Positions 46,563 to 57,608 are shown, counted from the stretch's first letter. The stretch: DNA of 64,000 nt from Enterococcus casseliflavus NBRC 100478 (GCF_001544095.1 NZ_BCPT01000002.1:244420-308419); one strand, 5' to 3'. The notes: generated from the letters alone by a model not told the origin. Program-made: numbers and translations.

Positions 46563-46751
46563 ATGAACGAACTACAACAATACAAAATCCCATTGATTTT
46601 TGGAGCAATCGGCCTTGTTCTGGCTGTGTTGTTTGTAACGATCGGTTTTTTCAAAACATTGCTGATTCTACTCCTAACAGGTTTGGGTTTTGCGTTAGGA
46701 TTGTATCTCCAACGTACCGGTATCATCGACGAATTTTTTAACCAACAATAA
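46563..46751 (+). CDS. DUF2273 small membrane protein
   Basis: 62 residues; ATG 46563 is preferred over ATG 46560 because AGGAGG is six bases away. Two membrane helices fill residues 8-48, ending in RTGIIDEFFNQQ. DUF2273 proteins accompany amaP and asp23 in Firmicutes; role unknown, probably part of the same membrane complex. Confidence 0.85.
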   Translation: MNELQQYKIPLIFGAIGLVLAVLFVTIGFFKTLLILLLTGLGFALGLYLQRTGIIDEFFNQQ

Positions 46752-46776
46752 CGCATTTTAATAGGAGGAATTTTTA

Positions 46777-47547
46777 ATGAATAACGATAAAAACGAATTA
46801 AACAATGATAAAAAAGTCAGCGCACATCCAGATCCAGTGGTTCCTAACACCAATCATCAAGCAAATGAAAATGCGATTCCGATGACTGAAGCACCAGATC
46901 CAGTGGTACCAAATGCTGAAAAAGCAGTAGCAGGACAACAAAACGGACCAAAACCAGGGGATCATCCAGCACCAGGAAATCCAAATCCAGCAGGACATCA
47001 TCCAGCACCGCCAAAACCTGGCCACAACGATTTTGAAGGACCAACTGGCGACGCACCTGTTCATGGTTCATTGACCTATGATGACAAAGTGATCCAAAAA
47101 ATCATCGGGATCGCATTAGAACACGTGGATGGTCTGTTGACGGTCGATGGTGGTTTCTTCTCTAACATTGCGGAAAAATTAGTCAATACAGACAATGTGA
47201 CTGCGGGTATCAATACCGAAGTAGGGAAAAAACAAGTAGCCGTTGATTTAGATATCGTGGTTGAATACGACCGCAACATCCCAGAAATCGCTGACCAAGT
47301 CAAAGAAGTCATCCAAAAAGAAGTAACGACAATGACCCAATTAGAAGTTATCGAAGTCAACATCAATGTTGTAGATGTAAAAACGATCGCTGAATACGAA
47401 GAGGAACAAGAAACGGTTCAAGACAAAGTATCGTCAGCTGCATCTAAAACCGGCGACTTTGCTTCACGTCAAACCAACAAAGCCAAACATGCGGCTTCCC
47501 GCGCGTCTGATCGTATCGAAGAATACAACGAGCCCCGGGTGAAATAA
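46777..47547 (+). CDS. Asp23/Gls24 family envelope stress protein with Pro-rich N-terminus
   Basis: 256 residues. The Asp23 domain covers about residues 85-205 (SLTYDDKVIQKIIGIALEHVD in part, TEVGKKQVAVDLDIVVEYD, QLEVIEVNINVVDVKT). It is preceded by an 80-residue disordered region rich in Pro, Asn, Gly and His with a duplicated PDPVVPN motif, and followed by an Ala/Lys-rich tail (AASKTGDFASRQTNKAKHAA). Gls24 proteins act in bile and starvation stress and in virulence in E. faecalis. AGGAGG precedes ATG 46777. Confidence 0.88.
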   Translation: MNNDKNELNNDKKVSAHPDPVVPNTNHQANENAIPMTEAPDPVVPNAEKAVAGQQNGPKPGDHPAPGNPNPAGHHPAPPKPGHNDFEGPTGDAPVHGSLTYDDKVIQKIIGIALEHVDGLLTVDGGFFSNIAEKLVNTDNVTAGINTEVGKKQVAVDLDIVVEYDRNIPEIADQVKEVIQKEVTTMTQLEVIEVNINVVDVKTIAEYEEEQETVQDKVSSAASKTGDFASRQTNKAKHAASRASDRIEEYNEPRVK

Positions 47548-47550
47548 AAA

Positions 47551-47566
47551 AGTTTCATATGAAACA
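47551..47566. promoter_or_regulatory. weak parS-like palindrome
   Basis: AGTTTCATATGAAACA keeps both parS arms but has CATATG instead of CACGTG in the centre; 13 of 16 positions match. Confidence 0.25.
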
Positions 47567-47567
47567 A

Positions 47568-47601
47568 AAACAAGCATTGATCCTGTGATCAATGCTTGTT
47601 T
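47568..47601 (+). terminator. asp23 terminator
   Basis: 15-bp stem AAACAAGCATTGATC/GATCAATGCTTGTTT, loop CTGT, then TCTTT. Confidence 0.85.
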
Positions 47602-47683
47602 CTTTGAGAAAAAAGCTGATCAGGAGGGTTGGCAGCCTCGCTGGTCAAGGAAAAATGAAAAAAGTTTTTTGGATTGAAATGAG

Positions 47684-47844
47684 TATAATTCTTCCGCCTT
47701 AAACCAACCTTAAAGCCCCAGTTAAAAAATGGTAAATTCTCCTAGAAAGCAATGTCTGGCTATTGCATCACATTGCTTTTTGCGTTAAAGTAGGAACTAG
47801 TCTGTGAAACATTTTTCTGTTTCACAAAATAGAAAGGATTCGTT
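47684..47844 (+). promoter_or_regulatory. rsmG leader with terminator and parS-half-site hairpin
   Basis: A TATAAT at 47684-47689 without good -35; a terminator hairpin AAAGCAATGT/ACATTGCTTT plus T at 47746-47781; then an inverted repeat TGTGAAACA/TGTTTCACA at 47803-47826; then AAAGGA and the rsmG ATG. Suggests attenuation or a short separate transcript before rsmG. Confidence 0.45.
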
Positions 47845-48561
47845 ATGCTACCTGAAGAATTTCATGAAGAATTACGCAAAAACGGGATCGTTTTAACCGA
47901 AGAACAAATGGAAAAATTCGCTGTCTATTTCGAGCGTTTAGTCGAATGGAATCAGAAGATGAATCTAACCGCAATCACGGAAAAATCAGAAGTGTATTTG
48001 AAGCATTTCTACGATTCTGTTTCCTTAGCTTTTGAAACCGCCTTTGACCCGCAAAGTCATTTGTGTGATGTCGGTTCAGGTGCTGGCTTTCCAAGTATTC
48101 CACTAAAAATCGTGTTTCCTGAATTAGAAGTGACGATCGTCGACTCTTTAAATAAGCGCATCACCTTTTTACAAACCCTTGTGACGGATCTACAATTGGA
48201 AAATGTCCACTTGTACCATGACCGTGCAGAAACATTTGGTCAAAACCCGCAATTTCGTGGGCAATTCGATTATGTGACTGCTCGTGCGGTTGCCCGTTTG
48301 AATGTGTTAACGGAACTCTGTGTGCCATTGGTGAAAAAAGCAGGCTATTTTTATGCGCTCAAAGCTGCCAAAAGCGAGGAAGAACTGGTTGAAGCCAAAC
48401 CAGCCATCTCACTCTTAGGCGGCAAATTTATTGAAGAAAAAAGCTTTACCTTACCGGTCAGCGGCGATGAACGCCATCTTTTGATCATTCAAAAGAAAAA
48501 AGAAACGCCAAAGAAATACCCCCGCAAACCGGGAATGCCAGCGAAACAACCAATCAAATAG
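47845..48561 (+). CDS. rsmG: 16S rRNA (guanine(527)-N7)-methyltransferase RsmG
   Basis: 238 residues. Rossmann methyltransferase with N-terminal helices ([18 protein letters not shown]), SAM motif [30 protein letters not shown] and VTARAVARL. It methylates G527 of 16S rRNA; its loss gives low-level streptomycin resistance in other bacteria. The C-terminus is basic ([16 protein letters not shown]). It leads the rsmG-parA-parB run, as in many Firmicutes. Confidence 0.97.
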   Translation: MLPEEFHEELRKNGIVLTEEQMEKFAVYFERLVEWNQKMNLTAITEKSEVYLKHFYDSVSLAFETAFDPQSHLCDVGSGAGFPSIPLKIVFPELEVTIVDSLNKRITFLQTLVTDLQLENVHLYHDRAETFGQNPQFRGQFDYVTARAVARLNVLTELCVPLVKKAGYFYALKAAKSEEELVEAKPAISLLGGKFIEEKSFTLPVSGDERHLLIIQKKKETPKKYPRKPGMPAKQPIK

Positions 48562-48572
48562 GAGGAAAATCA

Positions 48573-49337
48573 ATGGCCCGTATTATTTCTGTTGCAAACC
48601 AAAAAGGCGGCGTAGGCAAAACCACCACAACGGTGAACCTAGGTGCGTCCTTAGCATTTGTCGGCAAAAAAGTGTTACTCGTAGATATTGATGCCCAAGG
48701 CAACGCCACAAGCGGTGTCGGCATTCGCAAACCAGATGTGGAACAAGACATCTATGATGTATTAGTCAATGAAACACCGATCGTTGAAGCGATTTTACCT
48801 AGCAGCCGAGAAAACTTGGATATCGTTCCAGCGACGATCCAATTAGCTGGTGCGGAAATTGAATTGACCTCCATGATGGCACGGGAATCTCGATTGAAAT
48901 CAGCTTTGAATGAAATCAAAGAACAATACGATTATATCTTTATCGATTGCCCGCCATCTTTAGGTCATTTGACGATCAATGCCTTTACCGCCAGTGATTC
49001 GATTTTGATCCCAGTCCAATGTGAGTACTATGCATTAGAAGGGCTGAGCCAACTATTGAATACCGTGCGTTTAGTACAAAAACATTTTAACCCTGAGTTA
49101 GAGATCGAAGGGGTCTTACTGACGATGTATGATGCCCGTACGAACTTAGGCGCGGAAGTCGTGGAAGAAGTCCGCCGCTATTTCCAAGAAAAAGTATATG
49201 AAACCATTATTCCGCGGAATATCCGGTTGTCTGAAGCACCTAGTCATGGATTGTCGATCATTGATTATGATCCACGCTCAAAAGGAGCCGAAGTCTATCA
49301 GACGTTAGCAAAGGAAGTGTTAGCCCGTGAAGAATAA
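48573..49337 (+). CDS. parA: chromosome partitioning ATPase ParA (Soj)
   Basis: 254 residues. Deviant Walker A NQKGGVGKTTTTVNLG at residue 8, Walker A' with LLVDIDAQGNATSG, and Walker B YIFIDCPPSLG. It binds DNA in the ATP form and is stimulated by ParB, helping origin segregation and controlling DnaA. Eleven bases separate it from rsmG; its end overlaps parB by 11 bases. Confidence 0.97.
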   Translation: MARIISVANQKGGVGKTTTTVNLGASLAFVGKKVLLVDIDAQGNATSGVGIRKPDVEQDIYDVLVNETPIVEAILPSSRENLDIVPATIQLAGAEIELTSMMARESRLKSALNEIKEQYDYIFIDCPPSLGHLTINAFTASDSILIPVQCEYYALEGLSQLLNTVRLVQKHFNPELEIEGVLLTMYDARTNLGAEVVEEVRRYFQEKVYETIIPRNIRLSEAPSHGLSIIDYDPRSKGAEVYQTLAKEVLAREE

Positions 49338-50217
49338 AGGGAAAGGATTAGGGCGTGGGATCGATGCGTTGTTTCAAGACCTGCAAGGGTTAGAAGAAGT
49401 CGATATCAAGGCAGAAAAAGTCGTTGAACTGCCTTTAAACGAATTAAGACCCAACCCTTATCAACCGCGAAAAACCTTTGATGAGCTTTCATTACAAGAA
49501 CTAGCCAATTCGATCCAGCATTCGGGGGTCTTTCAACCGATCATCGTGCGGCAATCATCCGTCAAAGGCTATGAGATCATTGCTGGTGAACGCCGGTTTC
49601 GAGCGTCCAAACTAGCTGGCAAGGAAACGATCCCAGCCATCATCCGCAATTTTGATGAAGAAGCGATGATGCAAGTCGCCGTTTTAGAAAACTTGCAGCG
49701 GGAAGATTTAAATCCTTTAGAAGAAGCAGAAGCCTATGACATGCTGATGAAGAACTTGAAATTGACCCAAGCACAAGTCGCTGAACGTTTAGGGAAAAGC
49801 CGCCCGTATATCGCCAATTATTTGCGGTTACTGTCCTTGCCGAAACTCGTCAAAGAAATGGTTCAAGATGACCGTTTGTCTATGGGACAAGCCCGGACAT
49901 TATTAGGTTTGAAAAATAAAGAACAGATCTTAAAATTAGCCAATCGTTGTGTCAAAGAAAATCTGACAGTCCGCCAATTAGAACAAATGGTCGCTGAGAT
50001 GAACGACACGAAGAACGAAAAGAAAAAAGTGCCGCGTCTGATTCGGGAAAAACCGTACTATTTACGAGAAAGCGAAGAACGGTTGATGGATAAATTCGGC
50101 ACGAATGTCGAGATCCGCGAAAAAGAAGGCAAAGGCAAAATCGAGATCGAATACCTGTCACAAAAAGATTTAACCCGTATTTTAGATTTATTGAACATTC
50201 AATTTGATGAAGCTTGA
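49327..50217 (+). CDS. parB: chromosome partitioning protein ParB (Spo0J)
   Basis: 296 residues from GTG 49327. N-terminal KGLGRGIDALFQD (ParA contact), the CTP-binding box GERRFRASKLAG and ENLQREDLNPLEEAEAY, the HTH TQAQVAERLGKSRPYIANYL that reads parS, and a C-terminal dimerisation region. It loads on parS, slides as a CTP clamp and recruits SMC. Candidate parS sites are listed at 25170, 26778 and 53979. Confidence 0.97.
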   Translation: MKNKGKGLGRGIDALFQDLQGLEEVDIKAEKVVELPLNELRPNPYQPRKTFDELSLQELANSIQHSGVFQPIIVRQSSVKGYEIIAGERRFRASKLAGKETIPAIIRNFDEEAMMQVAVLENLQREDLNPLEEAEAYDMLMKNLKLTQAQVAERLGKSRPYIANYLRLLSLPKLVKEMVQDDRLSMGQARTLLGLKNKEQILKLANRCVKENLTVRQLEQMVAEMNDTKNEKKKVPRLIREKPYYLRESEERLMDKFGTNVEIREKEGKGKIEIEYLSQKDLTRILDLLNIQFDEA

Positions 50218-50227
50218 GGTGATAAAG

Positions 50228-50416
50228 ATGTATGATCTTGGGGATATTGTCGAAATGAAAAAACCGCATGCCTGCAAAGCCAATCGTTGGGAAATCATCC
50301 GCATGGGGGCAGACATCAAAATAAAGTGTACGAATTGCGGCCACATCGTCATGATGACGCGCCGAGAATTTGATAAAAAGATGAAGAAAATCCTAGAAAA
50401 AAAAGAGAAAGAGTGA
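50228..50416 (+). CDS. DUF951 family small protein
   Basis: 62 residues from ATG 50228, with TTGAGGTG upstream that overlaps the parB stop. Pattern: LGDIVEMKKPHACKANRWEI, RMGADIKIKCTNCGHIVMM, then a basic helix. The three Cys and one His could hold zinc and the fold resembles a small nucleic-acid binding protein. The gene lies between parB and ychF in most Firmicutes; function unknown. Confidence 0.9.
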   Translation: MYDLGDIVEMKKPHACKANRWEIIRMGADIKIKCTNCGHIVMMTRREFDKKMKKILEKKEKE

Positions 50417-50424
50417 AGTGAAGC

Positions 50425-51525
50425 ATGGCGTTAACTGCCGGAATCGTTGGATTGCCAAATGTGGGCAAATCTACTTTATTTAATGCAATAACCAAAGCAG
50501 GAGCAGAAGCCGCAAACTACCCGTTTGCGACGATCGATCCGAATGTAGGAATGGTGGAAGTGCCAGATTGGCGCTTACAGCGTTTAACAGAATTAGTCCG
50601 TCCGAAAAAGACGGTCCCAACCACCTTTGAATTTACGGATATTGCCGGAATCGTCCGCGGTGCCAGCAAAGGGGAAGGATTAGGGAACCAATTTTTGAGC
50701 CATATCCGCCAAGTGGATGCGATCTGTCATGTCGTTCGTTGTTTCGACGACGACAACATCACCCACGTGGAAGGCCGCGTGGACCCATTAGCTGATATCG
50801 ACACCATCAACTTGGAGTTGGTTTTAGCGGATTTAGAATCCGTCAACAAGCGCTATACTCGGGTCGCAAAAATTGCCAAAACCAAAGACAAAGATGCGGT
50901 TGCGGAATTGGCCGTTCTTGATAAAATCAAACCGGTCCTAGAAGAAGGGATCTCAGCTCGTTCGATCGAATTTACAGATGAAGAACAGCGCATCGTCAAA
51001 AGTTTGTTTTTACTAACGACCAAACCAGTTTTATACGTTGCCAACGTAGCAGAAGAAGACGTGGCAGACTATGAAACCAATGACTATGTCAACAAAGTGA
51101 AGGAATTTGCAGCGAGCGAAAATGCGGAAGTGATCGTCATCAGTGCTCGTGCCGAAGAAGAGATCGCTGAGCTGGAAGAAGAAGACAAAGCAGAGTTTTT
51201 AGAAGCATTAGGAATTGAAGAATCAGGGTTGGATCAATTGATTCGTGCTGCCTATGATTTACTGAGTCTAGCAACGTACTTTACCGCTGGTGAACAAGAA
51301 GTGCGTGCGTGGACGTTCCGTAAAGGCATAAAAGCACCGCAAGCAGCGGGGATCATCCATACGGACTTTGAGCGCGGCTTTATTCGTGCGGAAACTGTTT
51401 CCTTTGAAGATCTGAACCAATACGGCACGATGCAAGCGGCCAAAGAAGCCGGTCGGGTACGTTTGGAAGGAAAAGATTATGTCGTGCAAGATGGCGACGT
51501 GATGTTGTTCCGTTTTAACGTATAA
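50425..51525 (+). CDS. ychF: redox-regulated ATPase YchF (Obg-like)
   Basis: 366 residues. G1 [16 protein letters not shown]3 [20 protein letters not shown], a coiled-coil insert, and a C-terminal TGS domain ([35 protein letters not shown]). The NxxE-type G4 makes the family prefer ATP. It binds ribosomes and is linked to stress responses. Nine bases after the DUF951 gene. Confidence 0.96.
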   Translation: MALTAGIVGLPNVGKSTLFNAITKAGAEAANYPFATIDPNVGMVEVPDWRLQRLTELVRPKKTVPTTFEFTDIAGIVRGASKGEGLGNQFLSHIRQVDAICHVVRCFDDDNITHVEGRVDPLADIDTINLELVLADLESVNKRYTRVAKIAKTKDKDAVAELAVLDKIKPVLEEGISARSIEFTDEEQRIVKSLFLLTTKPVLYVANVAEEDVADYETNDYVNKVKEFAASENAEVIVISARAEEEIAELEEEDKAEFLEALGIEESGLDQLIRAAYDLLSLATYFTAGEQEVRAWTFRKGIKAPQAAGIIHTDFERGFIRAETVSFEDLNQYGTMQAAKEAGRVRLEGKDYVVQDGDVMLFRFNV

Positions 51526-51596
51526 AGGGCTTTCTTCCCAGTGAATTTGTGGTAAAATGTCCATTGTGAAGAAAACGCAGAAGGGAGAATCAATTC

Positions 51597-52289
51597 ATGG
51601 AACCAGAAACTCTGCGAAATTATGTTTCCGAAAATCGTGAATTAGAACAACAATTAACAAAACGAAACCAACAATATATATTTGATTTAAAAAAATCGCT
51701 AGAGGCAGCCAACCTTTCTGAAGAAGAAAAAACGATTGCCTTGCATGAGATGCTGCCGGTCTTAGTCAAAGAACAAAAAGGCGGCAAAACAGCCCGCCAA
51801 TTATTTGGTACAGTGTCTGAACGCACCGAAGCCATCATCAACAAACCCGTTGAGCAAAAAGAATCCGGCCCCTTCTTGATGTGGTTGGATAACACCTTGC
51901 TGATTTTAGGGATCTTTGGCTTGATGTTAGGGGTCATGGGGATCTTTACTAGAGGTCAAGCACAACCTTATGGCTTATTGACCCTCTTCTTGATGGCGAT
52001 GCTTGCTGGTTGGGTCTTCTACTTGATGTACAAATACATGTATCAATATGAACGCCCAGGTGCCGATAAGAGCAAACGGCCGAAGATGTGGAAGATCATT
52101 TTGATTTTAGTCGCAGCCTTCATGCTATGGATCGTTGTGATCTCGCTTTCTGCGATGATCCAACCACCATTGAATCCACAAGTGGATCCTGTGATCGAAG
52201 CCTTGATCGGGGCAGTGGCATTAGCCGCGAAGTACTACTTGAAACGCAAATACAATATCATCAGCAGTCTGTCTGTTCCTAGAGGCTGA
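51597..52289 (+). CDS. DUF1129 family membrane protein
   Basis: 230 residues. A charged N-terminal region of about 90 residues (LRNYVSENRELEQQLTKRNQ, LSEEEKTIALHEMLP) is followed by four membrane helices (about residues 98-118, 123-145, 163-184, 196-212). Resembles the DUF1129 group found after ychF in lactic acid bacteria; function unknown. An extended -10 (TGGTAAAAT) at about 51551 and GGGAGA before ATG 51597 suggest its own promoter. Confidence 0.8.
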   Translation: MEPETLRNYVSENRELEQQLTKRNQQYIFDLKKSLEAANLSEEEKTIALHEMLPVLVKEQKGGKTARQLFGTVSERTEAIINKPVEQKESGPFLMWLDNTLLILGIFGLMLGVMGIFTRGQAQPYGLLTLFLMAMLAGWVFYLMYKYMYQYERPGADKSKRPKMWKIILILVAAFMLWIVVISLSAMIQPPLNPQVDPVIEALIGAVALAAKYYLKRKYNIISSLSVPRG

Positions 52290-52294
52290 TGGCT

Positions 52295-52354
52295 ACACGT
52301 TGATCGTGCGCCTTCTTTTGTTAAAAAAGACCGTACGATCAGCGTGTTTTTTTA
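52295..52354 (+). terminator. terminator after the DUF1129 gene
   Basis: Stem ACACGTTGATCGTGC/GTACGATCAGCGTGT (15 positions, G-U pairs) followed by seven T. Confidence 0.85.
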
Positions 52355-52423
52355 GAAAAAATGGCGAATTATGAGATTTGACCAAAGGTTTGAAGAGGAT
52401 TATTAAGAAAGCTTTCCGAATGG

Positions 52424-52452
52424 TTGACTTATGAAAAAATCTTTGCTATTTT
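52424..52452 (+). promoter_or_regulatory. guaB promoter
   Basis: TTGACT-17-TATTTT with a TGC extension. The leader is only about 35 bases, too short for a purine riboswitch. Confidence 0.65.
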
Positions 52453-52476
52453 TTTTAAAATACCTAAAAACTTTAA

Positions 52477-53976
<1,500 letters not shown>

Positions 53977-53978
53977 AA

Positions 53979-53994
53979 TGTTTCACGTGAAAAC
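53979..53994. promoter_or_regulatory. parS-like site after guaB
   Basis: TGTTTCACGTGAAAAC matches the first 14 bases of the parS consensus exactly, including CACGTG; the last two differ. Confidence 0.6.
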
Positions 53995-54000
53995 CAACGC

Positions 54001-54028
54001 CCCCTCTGTTCAAAAATGGACAGAGGGG
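54001..54028 (+). terminator. guaB terminator
   Basis: CCCCTCTGTT / GGACAGAGGGG stem with a short loop followed by a moderately T-rich tract. Confidence 0.6.
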
Positions 54029-54041
54029 ATTATTTGTTCAA

Positions 54042-54087
54042 AAAAGGACGTCACTCTCAGCTATCTAGGCAAGAGTGGCGTCCTTTT
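54042..54087. terminator. bidirectional terminator between guaB and the ABC permease gene
   Basis: 16-position stem AAAAGGACGTCACTCT/AGAGTGGCGTCCTTTT, A- and T-runs on both sides. Confidence 0.85.
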
Positions 54088-54133
54088 CTTTAAAATCGCT
54101 GCTGGATGATCAGCAAATCGCTTTAGCAGCAGC

Positions 54134-56839
54134 TTATTCGTTTGATTTCAACGCATCGATCATGTTGACATGAGTCAGTTTCACATGGGTGACGTACATC
54201 ACGATGATCGTAAAGAGAATCGTCATGCCGCCGGCTAAAGCATAGGCCGGCCAATTGATCACTAATGGAAAGACCATGTTTTCCATCGAAGCTTGGATCA
54301 AAATAAAGTCAGTCAAGAAGTAACCTACTACGTAGCCTGCGAGAATCCCAAATAACGTAAAGACGATATTTTCCCGTACGATGTACATGGTGACTTCTTT
54401 ATTGTAAAACCCTAATACTTTAATAGTAGAAAGCTCGCGAATCCGCTCGGAAACATTGATGTTGGTCAAGTTATACAAGACGACAAAGGCTAATGCCCCT
54501 GATAGTACAACTAAGATCAAGACAATGGAGTTCAAGTTGCCCATCGAATCATCCTGCATTTTGATCTGAGTGGAAAGGAACGTCGTGTTTTTGACTTTGT
54601 CGGTATCTAACAAGGCTGTTGATAAAGCTTCCTCTTGTTTTTTCGTCATCGTCTTGCTTTTGACTAAGAACGCATTCGGTTCGAAGGCACTGTCGGTGAT
54701 TTCTTCGTAAAGAGTCGGTGACAGATATAGAGAATTGCCTAAATAGTTTTCTGCGATGCCGCTGATAGGTACTTCAAAAGCTTCTTGATCGCTAGTATAG
54801 AAGGTCAATGTATCCCCAACCTGCAGATCATACAATTCTGCGTATTTCATAGTCAGTACGGCGCCTTCTGTTAATGGCAGCTTCTGCCCTTCCGTCGTTT
54901 TCAAATGGACATAGTCGGTAAAAGCTTCTTGATCTGCCGGAACCATCAAGGTCAAACTTTGTTTTCCTTGGTTAGCTGGTCGAATCTCGATCGTTTCATT
55001 GTAGACTAGCATCGAATGGGTCACAAGAGGATCGTCTGTTAAAACCGTTTCAGCGGCAGCAACGGTTTCTTCCTTCGCATCATTTAAGGTCACGACGGCT
55101 TGATAATCCGTAATGGGCCCAAATTGTTTCGCAGTCACAGCACTTAAGGAATCTTTCAACCCAACGCCTGCCACCATCAGTCCCGTACAGCCGGCGATGC
55201 CAATGATTGCCATGATCATTCGCGATTTGTAGCGGAAGATGTTACGGAAGCTGACTTTTTGATTGAAGCTTAAACGTGACCATAAGGGCGTAATGGCCTC
55301 TAATAAAATCCGTTTCCCAGGTTTTGGCGCCCGAACTTGCAGTAGCTGGGCAGGTTTTTCCCGCAATTCTTTGATCAAAACAAAGAGGCAAGCACCGAGC
55401 GTCGCCAGTAAAAAGGCGATCGCGGCCAAAATAATTGGCGACCAGACATAATAGACGCGAATCCCGTCTAAAAGATACCGTTCGCTGGATAGAAAATAAA
55501 TCAAACGCGGCAACAGTTCCGTCCCTAATACGGCACCACTGATAATGCCAATGGCCGAAGACAGGAGGGCATAAATCAAATATTTAAGGGAGATCTCGAC
55601 TTTGCCATAGCCCATCGCTTTTAAGGTACCGATCTCTTTGCGGTTTTCTTCTACCATCCGCGTCAGTGTCGTAAAGGTGATCAACGCAGCGATAAAGAAG
55701 AAGAAGACAGGAAACACATTGGCGATCGCTGCGATGCGATCAGACAGCCCGCCATACTCTTGGAAACCGGGGTTGTCTTTGCGTTGGTTGTAAAGATACG
55801 TAGGTTCTGCCAAGTCTTCGATCTCTGTACGTTTTTCTGCCAGTGTTTGTTGGGCATCGGTTAGTTCTTGTTGCTGTTCCTCTAATTGGGTTTGCTGCTG
55901 TGTCAACTCTTCTTCCCCAGCGGTCAATTGGCCTTCGAGGGCTGCTTGTTGTACGGGCGGCAGCTGTGCCAAGGCGGCTTGCTGTTGTTCTAGTTCCGCT
56001 TTGGCCTGATCCAGTTGGGCTTGTCCATCAGCTAACTGTTTTTGTCCATCGCGGACTTCTTTTTCTGCAGGCGCTAATTCATCAAAAGCATCTTGCTGAA
56101 TTTCTGCTAAGCGTTCTTTAGGGCGATCCGCAAACAGTTCCTCAATCGTTTCTTGATGGGCTGCCATCTTGTCGGTATACGCATCGGAGTATGTTTCAAG
56201 GCCTGCGACATCATCAAAGGCGAGATAAAGGATCGATTTGACCTCCATCTTGAACTGTTCTTCCGGTACATAAGCAAAATACGTCACGACACCGCTGCCG
56301 ACATTCGCATAGCCACGTTCGGCAGCACTGATATAAATGGGAGAGGTGGCGAACCCAACGATCGTATAGTCTTTGTCCGACAGATTATCGGCATCATCGA
56401 TCGTAAAAGTATCCCCTATTTGCCAGCCATAATTTTTTGCTTCGGTGTCCAGCACGATTTCATCGGCTTTTTCTGGCAGTCGGCCGTCCTTCACCAGTAG
56501 CTGGTTGAGTTCCTGTGAGGGATCATAAGAGGTCACTTGCACGACTTCATCTGAATTGGCAGCGTAATAAAATTGATAGGCGGCTTCTGTGTGAGCACCG
56601 CTTTTTTCCGCCGCATCAATGTCGTCCTCCGTCAATCCCAGCGTGGAAGTGACTTGCAGATCTGCTAAATGCTGACCGTTGACATATTCACTCGCGGAAT
56701 GGTTCAGGATCGGTCCCGTCGCTTTGACACCGACAAAGAGAAACGTTCCTAAAAAAATGATCAAGGTGATTGCGATAAAGCGACCTTTTGATTGGCGAAT
56801 CTCCCGCAAACTTGCTTTAAGATAAGTTTTATTTTTCAT
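54134..56839 (-). CDS. FtsX-type ABC transporter permease with long coiled coil
   Basis: 901 residues. An N-terminal membrane helix (FIAITLIIFLGTFLFVGV), an external MacB-like domain, a Gln/Glu/Leu-rich coiled coil at about residues 240-350 (KAELEEQQQALAQL and similar repeats), three FtsX-fold helices, a second external domain after another membrane helix near residue 550, and three final helices. Such two-halved permeases of the MacB/FtsX class export or sense cell-wall-active peptides; the substrate here is unknown. It follows its ATPase by 9 bases. The pair is controlled by the divergent TetR gene. Confidence 0.82.
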   Translation of the reverse strand: MKNKTYLKASLREIRQSKGRFIAITLIIFLGTFLFVGVKATGPILNHSASEYVNGQHLADLQVTSTLGLTEDDIDAAEKSGAHTEAAYQFYYAANSDEVVQVTSYDPSQELNQLLVKDGRLPEKADEIVLDTEAKNYGWQIGDTFTIDDADNLSDKDYTIVGFATSPIYISAAERGYANVGSGVVTYFAYVPEEQFKMEVKSILYLAFDDVAGLETYSDAYTDKMAAHQETIEELFADRPKERLAEIQQDAFDELAPAEKEVRDGQKQLADGQAQLDQAKAELEQQQAALAQLPPVQQAALEGQLTAGEEELTQQQTQLEEQQQELTDAQQTLAEKRTEIEDLAEPTYLYNQRKDNPGFQEYGGLSDRIAAIANVFPVFFFFIAALITFTTLTRMVEENRKEIGTLKAMGYGKVEISLKYLIYALLSSAIGIISGAVLGTELLPRLIYFLSSERYLLDGIRVYYVWSPIILAAIAFLLATLGACLFVLIKELREKPAQLLQVRAPKPGKRILLEAITPLWSRLSFNQKVSFRNIFRYKSRMIMAIIGIAGCTGLMVAGVGLKDSLSAVTAKQFGPITDYQAVVTLNDAKEETVAAAETVLTDDPLVTHSMLVYNETIEIRPANQGKQSLTLMVPADQEAFTDYVHLKTTEGQKLPLTEGAVLTMKYAELYDLQVGDTLTFYTSDQEAFEVPISGIAENYLGNSLYLSPTLYEEITDSAFEPNAFLVKSKTMTKKQEEALSTALLDTDKVKNTTFLSTQIKMQDDSMGNLNSIVLILVVLSGALAFVVLYNLTNINVSERIRELSTIKVLGFYNKEVTMYIVRENIVFTLFGILAGYVVGYFLTDFILIQASMENMVFPLVINWPAYALAGGMTILFTIIVMYVTHVKLTHVNMIDALKSNE

Positions 56840-56848
56840 CAGATCCTC

Positions 56849-57550
56849 CTACCAAACGATTTCATCGATCGAGATTGGATGAGGATTCTCTTCAATGGAA
56901 CGGACGGTGGCATCGTTGATATGGATCACCCGATCGGCGATCGGGGCAATGGCGCTGTTATGGGTAATGATCAATACCGTATTGCCGTTTTTCCGACTGG
57001 CGTTTTGCAAAAGCTTCAACACTTGTTTGCCTGTTTCAAAATCCAGCGCACCGGTTGGTTCATCGCATAATAGCAATTTCGGGTTTTTGGCTAACGCCCG
57101 AGCGATCGATACCCGCTGCTGTTCCCCACCAGAGAGCTGCGAAGGAAAGTTGTTTTTACGGTTTTCTAACCCGACTTGTGCTAAGACTTCATCAGGATCG
57201 AGTGCATTCGGTGAGACTTCTGTTGCCAATTCAATGTTTTCTTTCGCTGTCAGGTTCGGCACCAAATTATAAAACTGGAAGACGAACCCGACGTCTTTGC
57301 GGCGGTATTCCGTCAGCTGTTTGTCGTTAAACTTCGCGATATCGACATTGTCGATAATGATTTGTCCTTCATCTGGTGAATCCATCCCACCTAAAATATT
57401 CAAAACGGTCGATTTTCCTGCACCACTGGGGCCAAGGATCACCACTAATTCGCCTTCTTCAATGGCAAAGGAAAGATCGTTGTTGGCAGTGATGGTGGTT
57501 TCGCCCATCTGATAGCGTTTATATTCATTCTTTACTTCAACATAACTCAT
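56849..57550 (-). CDS. ABC transporter ATP-binding protein (MacB/LolD type)
   Basis: 233 residues from ATG 57550 with GGAGG upstream. Walker A GPSGAGKSTVLNILGG, Q-loop FVFQFYNLVPNLT, signature LSGGEQQRVSIARAL, Walker B LLLCDEPTGALD, H-loop ITHN. The FQFYNL and GALD wording places it in the family that works with FtsX-type permeases, here its downstream neighbour. Confidence 0.92.
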   Translation of the reverse strand: MSYVEVKNEYKRYQMGETTITANNDLSFAIEEGELVVILGPSGAGKSTVLNILGGMDSPDEGQIIIDNVDIAKFNDKQLTEYRRKDVGFVFQFYNLVPNLTAKENIELATEVSPNALDPDEVLAQVGLENRKNNFPSQLSGGEQQRVSIARALAKNPKLLLCDEPTGALDFETGKQVLKLLQNASRKNGNTVLIITHNSAIAPIADRVIHINDATVRSIEENPHPISIDEIVW

Positions 57551-57571
57551 TAATAAAGCCTCCATTTTTTA

Positions 57572-57600
57572 AACACGTGTTGATTTAATCACATGGTGTT
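57572..57600. promoter_or_regulatory. candidate TetR operator
   Basis: Imperfect inverted repeat, arms AACACGTGTTGATT and AATCACATGGTGTT (11 of 14 symmetric positions), in the divergent gap; it covers the -35 of the tetR promoter. Confidence 0.5.
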
Positions 57601-57608
57601 AGTATACT
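57580..57608 (+). promoter_or_regulatory. promoter of the TetR gene
   Basis: TTGATT-17-TATACT; -10 lies in the palindrome TTAGTATACTAA. Confidence 0.65.
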
